DNA from: Myxococcales bacterium
GTDB lineage: Bacteria > Myxococcota > Polyangia > Fen-1088
Assembly: GCA_003155465.1 (NCBI GenBank)
Contig: PMCR01000262.1
Span: 1-10,675, forward strand
Length of the DNA stretch: 10,675 bases
Direction: 5' to 3'
Part shown: positions 6,277 to 10,675 of the stretch, piece by piece
How the letters are laid out: every line of letters begins with the position of its first letter
How positions within the stretch are numbered: position 1 is the stretch's first letter
The notes under the pieces: model-generated
Databases searched by the model: none
Told to the model about the DNA's origin: nothing
Seen by the model: only the letters and a program-made list of their open reading frames with translations
Position numbers and translations under genes: made by a program

Positions 6277-7521
6277 CTAACCGCCGCTTGCTGCACCTCG
6301 TCCGGGCGAAGCTGCGCCGGCAGCAAGCAGCCGATCGTGGATGGTGGGCGGCGACTGGTAGCGGATAGGAGCGTCGCGGTTGATGCGCGCGGCGATGGGG
6401 ATGTTCTTGTGAATGCCGGGAATGAAGACCCGCTGCAGGCCCGAGGTCTTGGCACAGTAGACCGCGGTGAACTTCTTCTCGGCGGGAAAGATGACCAGGT
6501 TGGTCAGCAGGGGCAGCCGCGCGGCCCGATCGCCCTCAACCTCGATTTCGATCGAGGGCGCGGGTGGAACCGTGAAGGTGATCGTGGGCTCTTCAGGATG
6601 CATGCCGGTCAGGGTGATGGGCTGGCCGGCAAGCGGCGTGGTCACGACCATGCCGAGCGACGCCTCCTGCAGGTAGCCGGCCGCCAGGTCGCGGTCTTTC
6701 TCAAGCCTGCCGCGCAGCTGGGCGGGAATGAACCCCCGCCGCACCTCGGGCAAGCCCGCGTCGTCAGGCGAGGGATACCAGGCGTCGACGCCCACGAACA
6801 GGTATCGCGGGAAGGTCAGTCCGACGGTCCACTCGAAGCACCAGGGCAAAGGCTGCCGATACCAGAGTTCCGGCTTGCGAGTGCAGAGTCGCTCGGTAGT
6901 GAGCATGTCTGCGGGATCTTCCAGGTTGGGCAGCTCGACCCCGTCAATGGGATCGGGCAGGACGAGATAGCCCTTGCCCACGGGGTTGCGCGGATACAGG
7001 CCGGGGTGATCGAACTGCAATCCGAGCGCGACGGTCCGCATGTAGTCTTGCAAAAGTTGCGCCGGAATGGGAACCCGATTGTCGAGGCCGCCATAGGCAT
7101 TCTGATAGAGAAGCGGCATTTCGGTGAAGGGCTCAGGTCGGCCGAGGCGCGGAGCACCCTGGATCCACTCGACCAGCCGCTTTCCGAAAACCGCGATTCG
7201 TTTGGCCGCGCGGCCAACCTGCGCCGATACGAACATCGAAGGCGTGGGCCGTCCGCCCGGAGCAAAGGCAGATCCTCGAATGACGACGTCGGAGTACTGC
7301 TTGTCCAGCCAGAAGTCAGAACCAGGGGGAAAACGCGGTTCCAGTTTCTCGTCCGACCACAGATCGAAAAGCAGCGGTTCGGGCTGGCTCGGCACCGCGG
7401 TCGTTCCCTTGATCTCGTAGGTCAGCTTCACGAGAGCAAACGCGAACTGCGGTTCCAGCCCCGGCCGTGGATCCAGCCCGACCACGGCATCGTACTGCGG
7501 ACGCGCCGACACGCGGGTCAT
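6277..7521 (-). CDS. DUF2169-domain protein (second in cassette), likely T6SS effector/PAAR adaptor
   Basis: A 414-residue soluble protein without signal peptide or membrane segments. It shares several blocks with the other DUF2169 protein at 8662-9738: PFTEMPLLYQNAYGG (131-145), VELPNLEDP (195-203) and QPLPWCFEW (223-231), which mark the family. It lacks the usual 'MRLVNxTPF' opening and has its own N-terminus. The C-terminal third (~300-414) is beta-rich with a closing Ala/Gly tail. DUF2169 proteins are encoded beside VgrG/PAAR genes; the Agrobacterium family member in the tde2 operon acts as an adaptor/chaperone for loading the effector, so a loading role is inferred here. The ATG at 7519-7521 overlaps the stop of the PAAR-like gene in an ATGA, indicating coupled translation. 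The frame runs open to 8010, but that extension lies antiparallel to nothing useful and sits inside the PAAR-like gene, so it is rejected. Confidence 0.84.
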   Translation of the reverse strand: MTRVSARPQYDAVVGLDPRPGLEPQFAFALVKLTYEIKGTTAVPSQPEPLLFDLWSDEKLEPRFPPGSDFWLDKQYSDVVIRGSAFAPGGRPTPSMFVSAQVGRAAKRIAVFGKRLVEWIQGAPRLGRPEPFTEMPLLYQNAYGGLDNRVPIPAQLLQDYMRTVALGLQFDHPGLYPRNPVGKGYLVLPDPIDGVELPNLEDPADMLTTERLCTRKPELWYRQPLPWCFEWTVGLTFPRYLFVGVDAWYPSPDDAGLPEVRRGFIPAQLRGRLEKDRDLAAGYLQEASLGMVVTTPLAGQPITLTGMHPEEPTITFTVPPAPSIEIEVEGDRAARLPLLTNLVIFPAEKKFTAVYCAKTSGLQRVFIPGIHKNIPIAARINRDAPIRYQSPPTIHDRLLAAGAASPGRGAASGG

Positions 7522-8627
7522 AGCGGCAGGCCCCAGCTTCCGGCCGCCGTCGATGCGCCGGGGTAAGCCGCGATTGTGGTCGTTGAAGGGCCGTTGGCCG
7601 GCGTCGTAGTTGTCTGGTGCCATGAGGCGGCAGTGGTGTCGCTCGGGCGATCGGCGTGGACGCTCACCGTTCCTCGGGTCTTCGTGATCTGCAGCTTCTT
7701 CTCCGCTGGTTTTTGCTTCGTGCCACTGGTCGTCGTGTACTCCGTGCTGTTGGTTCCAACCCGGCTTCCCTCGCTTTCGGCGAACTGGTTGCTGGTGGTC
7801 CCATCCGGGTTGATGGAATGGGCGTAGACAAGTTTCAGGGTCGCTGCGTTGACCTCTGTCCCCAATTTGAGGCGGCCTTTTCTCCTGTACTCGATTGAGG
7901 CCTCGAATCCGGCGTACCCCGAGCCGATGTCGACCTTCAGCCTTCCTTCTTGGGTTAGCGCAATCCTGGCACAGCCCGTGAGCAAGCCCAGGCCCTGCTT
8001 GAGCACCCATGCCTGCACCGTGGAGGCGCCCAAGAGCCTGGCTGCGAGGCCATCAAGGCCGCCCTCGCTCAGCTTCAAGCGGTTGCACAGAATCTCGCCC
8101 ACGATTTCCATCGCAATGGCGATGAAGCCAGCCACGATGTCGCCAACGCTGATGCCCACGCTGACCGTGTGAAGCCCGTTGAAAGAAGGGAAGCCATTCG
8201 GCCAGGGGAGCGGTGATCCACAGCACAGCATTGGCAGCGGGACAGGGGGACCGCCAATTTCGGTGCAACCGATTTGGGTGCCGTTGGCTTTCACCGTGGA
8301 GGAAGAAAACATCACCTTCCGTTTGGAAAAGGCGATAATCAGCGGCAGTTTGATGTTGGCAGGCGGAATCGTAACGTGTGGGATCAGGTAGCCGCAGTCG
8401 TGCCCGCGCAATACGACGAACTGCGCTTTGTGAAATACCGTAGTCGTCAGTTTGTTCTGCTGCAGTGCCAGCCCGGGCGGCCACATCATGGGCGTGGGCG
8501 CTTCCAGGCATGGCAGCGACATGTTAGGCGGGTATTGAGATGGGGGGGGGGAGATCCCTTGGTGCATCGTCAGCAGCGCCGGTCGGGGACAACAGACATC
8601 GCCCATCAAAGACACCTTGACTCTCAT
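7518..8627 (-). CDS. PAAR-like (DUF4150-type) spike-tip protein with unassigned C-terminal region
   Basis: A 369-residue protein. Residues ~1-150 are rich in Pro, Gly, Cys and His (C12, C13, H22, C40, H66, H76, C78, H84, C121, C135, C136). They include KVMFSSSTVKANGTQIGC (104-121), a block of the kind found in DUF4150/PAAR-like tips, where Cys/His bind metal at the point of a T6SS spike. Residues ~153-181 are hydrophobic (VSVGISVGDIVAGFIAIAMEIVGEILC) and could be a membrane-seeking helix pair. Residues ~185-300 are of unknown fold, and ~295-369 are Thr/Ser/Ala-rich low complexity. The C-terminal half may be cargo or just an extension. AGGAGA (complement at 8635-8640) is 7 nt from the ATG at 8625-8627, fixing the start. 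A C10 run lies in codons 26-29. It is flanked by two DUF2169 genes, as expected for a tip protein loaded by them. The family assignment is moderate, the gene call strong. Confidence 0.7.
   Translation of the reverse strand: MRVKVSLMGDVCCPRPALLTMHQGISPPPSQYPPNMSLPCLEAPTPMMWPPGLALQQNKLTTTVFHKAQFVVLRGHDCGYLIPHVTIPPANIKLPLIIAFSKRKVMFSSSTVKANGTQIGCTEIGGPPVPLPMLCCGSPLPWPNGFPSFNGLHTVSVGISVGDIVAGFIAIAMEIVGEILCNRLKLSEGGLDGLAARLLGASTVQAWVLKQGLGLLTGCARIALTQEGRLKVDIGSGYAGFEASIEYRRKGRLKLGTEVNAATLKLVYAHSINPDGTTSNQFAESEGSRVGTNSTEYTTTSGTKQKPAEKKLQITKTRGTVSVHADRPSDTTAASWHQTTTTPANGPSTTTIAAYPGASTAAGSWGLPL
8542..8551 (-). repeat. C10 homopolymer tract in the PAAR-like gene
   Basis: Ten consecutive G on the + strand give ten C on the coding strand, covering codons 26-29 (Ser-Pro-Pro-Pro). 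A gain or loss of one base would shift the frame after ~29 residues. It is the longest single-base run I see in the window. Confidence 0.9.
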
Positions 8628-8634
8628 CGAATGT

Positions 8635-8640
8635 TCTCCT
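8635..8640 (-). promoter_or_regulatory. Shine-Dalgarno AGGAGA of the PAAR-like gene
   Basis: The minus strand reads AGGAGA 7 nt before the ATG at 8625-8627, within the 34-bp gap after the first DUF2169 gene. Confidence 0.75.
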
Positions 8641-8661
8641 GCTGACTGTCGCGTCCGCGCA

Positions 8662-9738
8662 TCACGCTGCCCCCGAAAACCACCTGGGCTCTGTCCGCAA
8701 CCGAAACTCGCGTTCGTCGCCCGGTTGAAACTGGAAATTGAAGGGGAGTCGATAGACGACGTAGAAGCGCCCCTGGTCGGGCAGCAGCACCAGCATGTGC
8801 GGCATCAGGCTGCGATGGCCCACCCGCCCGTTGACTGTGTAGTCCACCACGACCCCGAAATTCGGCATGGAAATCTCCAGCACGGGGCTTGACGCCAGAA
8901 GATTTTCGAACCGAATCGTGGGCGCCGCCGCCGGCACGGGAATCACCCAGTCGGGGTGTGCGCGATAGCTAGCGACAGAAGGCAGTTCTCGCTGGATTTG
9001 GTCAAGTGAAGGTGGAGGCGGCGCGGGCTTCTGCCTGGCCTGGCGGGCTGCCCAGATGGGCACGTCGATCGGGACCGTGGCCCAGCACCACGGCAAGGGT
9101 GCGTCCTCCCAGCGGGCGATTCGCGTACGCGGATCCTCCAGGTTGGGCAGGCGGCGCACATGTCCGGCCGGGAGCGTGGGATAGCCACGCGGCGCCTTCA
9201 GCACGGCCCCCAGTTCGCGCGCCATTCGCTCCGCATCGAAGCCCAGGCCGTGTGCGTTGCAGGTGTCGGACAGATAGAAGACCGATTCGCGGTCCAGGTT
9301 GATGGGGACTGTCCCGCCAAAGGCACGGGAATAAGTGAGGGGCATTCTGGTGAAAGGAATGGGCCGCGAGATAGCCTTGCGGTTTGGCGTCCAGACCCGG
9401 TCGCCAAAGACGAGAATCTCGCGCCGCACCTTGCCCACGGTCAGGGCCACGGTCAGCGCCGACACGAGGCGCTCGCGCGGGGAGTGGGCATGCCCCAGCA
9501 GAACGACCTCCAGCGAGGGATCGGTGCGCGGCTGCAGGTCAGCCGGGAGATCCCCGAGCGCCGTCCTCTCATCCTGCGCGAGCAGCGGAAATGGCTCCTG
9601 TGTCTCGAGTTCGACCCGTCCCTGGCAGTCGAATCGGAAGGTGGCCTTGGCCGTCAGCAGGCCCATGCGTTGGGACGAGCCTTCGAAGTCGGAGGTGGTG
9701 ACCGTTGCCGGAACCGCTGTCTGGTTGACCAGTCGCAT
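8662..9738 (-). CDS. DUF2169-domain protein (first in cassette), likely T6SS effector/PAAR adaptor
   Basis: A 358-residue protein that opens with MRLVNQTAVPA, the usual start of the DUF2169 family. It continues with family blocks PFTRMPLTYSRAFGG (128-142), RRLPNLEDPRTR (195-206), EDAPLPWCWATVP (211-223) and a strand-rich C-terminus (~285-350). A Pro-rich linker (PAPPPPS, 238-244) sits between two halves. It is cytoplasmic by appearance, with no signal peptide. Its paralogue lies two genes downstream, with the PAAR-like gene between. Two different adaptors for one tip protein, or one for the tip and one for another cargo, are both possible. I chose ATG at 9736-9738 because it gives the family N-terminus; a GTG at 9757-9759 would add seven residues. 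Neither has a clear Shine-Dalgarno. Its stop is 34 bp before the PAAR-like start. The region 9739-9806 upstream holds two T6 runs on the coding strand and no recognised promoter. Confidence 0.86.
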   Translation of the reverse strand: MRLVNQTAVPATVTTSDFEGSSQRMGLLTAKATFRFDCQGRVELETQEPFPLLAQDERTALGDLPADLQPRTDPSLEVVLLGHAHSPRERLVSALTVALTVGKVRREILVFGDRVWTPNRKAISRPIPFTRMPLTYSRAFGGTVPINLDRESVFYLSDTCNAHGLGFDAERMARELGAVLKAPRGYPTLPAGHVRRLPNLEDPRTRIARWEDAPLPWCWATVPIDVPIWAARQARQKPAPPPPSLDQIQRELPSVASYRAHPDWVIPVPAAAPTIRFENLLASSPVLEISMPNFGVVVDYTVNGRVGHRSLMPHMLVLLPDQGRFYVVYRLPFNFQFQPGDEREFRLRTEPRWFSGAA

Positions 9739-9806
9739 TGACTGGTTTTCGGCAAGCACGGAAAAAAGTTGCGGGGTGCCCGACGAAAAAATGGTGCGAC
9801 CGGCGC

Positions 9807-10253
9807 CTACCCGAACCTGCCGGAAATGTAGTCGTGCAACTGATCGATGAGACTCTGCTTCTCGGAGATGATGGCCTTGACCACATCGCCGATGGAGATC
9901 AGGCCCACGAAGCGCGGACCCTCGAACACCGGCAGGTGGCGCACGTGCTTTGCGGTCATCAGGACCATGCAGTCCTCCAGCGTGTTCGTGGGCGCAACCG
10001 TGTGCATGCGCTCGGCCGGTGTCATGATTTCTTCCACGGGGGTTTCGCGCGAATGCTTTCCCTGCAACGGGATCTTTCGCGCGTAGTCACGTTCGGACAG
10101 GATTCCTCGCACCGCTCCCGTTTCATCGAGCACCATCACCGCGCCAATCTCCATTTCGCTCATCAACTTGAGGGCGTCGAACACGGTCGCTTTCGTGAGG
10201 ATGGAGCAAATCTCCTGGTGCTTGGCGTCCAGAATGTCCTTCACCGTTTTCAT
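9807..10253 (-). CDS. Two-CBS-domain protein
   Basis: A 148-residue protein made of a single CBS pair (Bateman module). CBS1 spans about 14-63 and contains AVMVLDETGAVRGILSERDYARK. CBS2 spans about 77-132 and contains RHLPVFEGPRFVGLISIGDVVKAII. The closing helix (SLIDQLHDYISGRFG) is typical of stand-alone bacterial CBS proteins. Such modules bind adenosyl ligands (AMP, ATP, SAM or NADH in studied cases) at the Ser/Thr-x-x-Asp sites, here SERD (53-56) and SIGD (120-123). They act as energy or redox sensors by binding partner proteins; the partner here is unknown. The ATG at 10251-10253 is preceded by GGGAGG (complement at 10261-10266), which overlaps the stop codon of the small upstream gene, so the two are probably co-transcribed. 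No terminator is evident after the TAG; only a poor GGT/ACC stem precedes a T6 run. Confidence 0.94.
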   Translation of the reverse strand: MKTVKDILDAKHQEICSILTKATVFDALKLMSEMEIGAVMVLDETGAVRGILSERDYARKIPLQGKHSRETPVEEIMTPAERMHTVAPTNTLEDCMVLMTAKHVRHLPVFEGPRFVGLISIGDVVKAIISEKQSLIDQLHDYISGRFG

Positions 10254-10260
10254 GACGCTA

Positions 10261-10266
10261 CCTCCC
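10261..10266 (-). promoter_or_regulatory. Shine-Dalgarno GGGAGG of the CBS gene
   Basis: The minus strand reads GGGAGG 7 nt before the ATG at 10251-10253. Its first base is the last base of the upstream TAG stop, so translation of the two genes may be linked. Confidence 0.75.
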
Positions 10267-10460
10267 TAGGCAGAACGAGTCCGGGATAGCGCGCGACAGA
10301 CATCGAGCAGATCGGACACTTCCTTCAGTCGCGCAGCCACCGCGGGGCCGCGCATGTCTATCTTGGTTTCCAGCCTTGCATCGGGGCGCCAGGAACCAGC
10401 GAGGCGACTGACCTCCCGCAGGCGGGCCTCGACAGCCTTGGGCGACATGTCTACCATCAC
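10266..10460 (-). CDS. Small 64-residue helical protein with internal duplication, partner of nucleotidyltransferase gene
   Basis: The predicted protein is mostly alpha-helical and has no signal peptide. It contains two copies of a 17-residue unit: residues 4-20 (DMSPKAVEARLREVSRL) and 35-51 (DMRGPAVAARLKEVSDL), identical at 11 of 17 positions. Short proteins of the 'MSP.AV..RLR.VS.L' kind are, to my recollection, found beside nucleotidyltransferase-like genes, but I cannot name a family. The start is uncertain: a GTG at 10460 (AAGGAG complement at 10469-10474, 8 nt away), the ATG at 10457 (11 nt away) or the ATG at 10448. The GTG overlaps the stop of the upstream gene by 4 bp (GTGA). The arrangement recalls two-gene toxin-antitoxin-like or substrate-adaptor operons; that is inference. 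The stop lies 12 bp before the CBS gene. Confidence 0.75.
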   Translation of the reverse strand: MMVDMSPKAVEARLREVSRLAGSWRPDARLETKIDMRGPAVAARLKEVSDLLDVCRALSRTRSA

Positions 10461-10675
10461 CGATCACTCTCCTTTAAGTTCTGTATATCCGCTATGTCTT
10501 GCGGCCGCGCAGCGTGGGCTTTCATGGCCATGAGCGCCTCGCGCGAAACCACGGCGACCTCTCCATCGGCGAATGGCACGCGCGTCCGGCTGGCCCAGGC
10601 GGACTCTAGATTGCGATCGACCAGCATGAAATCCACGGTCATGAGATTTCCGGCCTCGTCCACCCGGTTGACCCG
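10457..10675 (-). CDS. C-terminal part of a nucleotidyltransferase-like (AbiEii/MNT-type) protein (5' end outside window)
   Basis: The frame is open from the window edge to a TGA at 10457-10459, giving 72 residues; GTG at 10663 is probably internal. The visible part has a strand with acidic residues (TVDFMLVD, consistent with the third catalytic Asp region of minimal nucleotidyltransferases) and then VAVVSREALMAMKAHAARPQDIADIQNLKE. The pattern 'V.s.e.Li.lK..A.R.qD..DI..L' is widespread at the C-terminal end of AbiEii/DUF6036-like nucleotidyltransferase folds. The GS...D.D catalytic signature would lie upstream, outside the window, so activity cannot be judged. The stop overlaps the start of the 64-residue gene by 4 bp, so the two are translationally coupled. 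The family call is moderate. Confidence 0.65.
   Translation of the reverse strand, partial: RVNRVDEAGNLMTVDFMLVDRNLESAWASRTRVPFADGEVAVVSREALMAMKAHAARPQDIADIQNLKESDR
10469..10474 (-). promoter_or_regulatory. Shine-Dalgarno AAGGAG of the 64-residue gene
   Basis: The minus strand reads AAGGAG inside the 3' end of the nucleotidyltransferase-like gene, 8 nt from the GTG at 10460 and 11 nt from the ATG at 10457. It favours the GTG start but does not exclude the ATG. Confidence 0.6.

Noticed and set aside
6246..6455. In-frame N-terminal extension of the DUF6484 gene to 6455
   Set aside because: It overlaps the 3' end of the DUF2169 gene with Ser/Pro/Arg-rich sequence, whereas a good GGAGG precedes the ATG at 6245.
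6184..7566. 460-codon open frame on the + strand
   Set aside because: It is fully antisense to the second DUF2169 gene; the product is compositionally odd (Gly/Arg/Gln-rich) without motifs.
7522..8010. In-frame N-terminal extension of the second DUF2169 gene to 8010
   Set aside because: The extension is inside the PAAR-like gene in another frame, is Arg/Gly/His-rich and has no family similarity. The ATGA overlap at 7518-7521 gives a natural start.
9785..9806. Terminator-like GGT-CGC-ACC followed by T6 after the CBS gene
   Set aside because: The stem is only 3 bp, too weak to call a terminator.
10258..10467. Alternative 69-codon minus-strand frame overlapping the 64-residue gene
   Set aside because: It is a shadow frame; the overlapping 64-codon frame has a Shine-Dalgarno, a stop-start overlap and an internal protein repeat.

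Overview
The window is GC-rich, gene-dense DNA with long antisense shadow frames. Its gene content suggests a Myxococcota/'Deltaproteobacteria'-like Gram-negative bacterium: paired DUF2169 proteins next to a PAAR-like protein, DUF6484, DUF2304 with GT2 glycosyltransferases, and a hydrogenase-type accessory gene. The organism assignment is inference from gene content and base composition only. Only the first ~605 bases are transcribed left to right; every gene after that lies on the minus strand.

Layout in + coordinates. (1) Positions 3-605: the C-terminal end of a probable [NiFe]-hydrogenase maturation protease, then a stand-alone CheY-like receiver. (2) Positions 625-5506, minus strand: a tight block read as six-TM histidine kinase -> polyprenyl-phosphate-type GT2 -> DUF2304 membrane protein -> rhamnosyltransferase-like GT2 -> FAD-dependent oxidoreductase of the L-2-hydroxyglutarate oxidase type. 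Gaps are 18 bp, 4 bp, a 4-bp overlap and 13 bp, so this looks like one operon coupling a membrane signal sensor to envelope glycan synthesis. (3) Positions 5622-9738, minus strand: DUF2169 -> PAAR-like protein -> second DUF2169 -> DUF6484 OB-fold protein. This resembles a type VI secretion (or related contractile injection) spike-tip and loading cassette, without VgrG, Hcp or sheath genes in view. (4) Positions 9807-10675, minus strand: the 3' end of a nucleotidyltransferase-like gene, a 64-residue protein with an internal duplication, and a two-CBS-domain protein, all tightly spaced.

The best candidates for something new are: the four-gene spike-tip cassette, whose PAAR-like member carries an unassigned ~185-residue C-terminal region and a run of ten C near its 5' end (a possible slipped-strand on/off switch); the kinase with a GGSQSPF loop between TM3 and TM4, which matches the position and form of the quinone-binding GGXXNPF motif of RegB/PrrB; and the nucleotidyltransferase/small repeat protein pair. 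No RNA genes, insertion sequences, CRISPR arrays or convincing terminators were seen.
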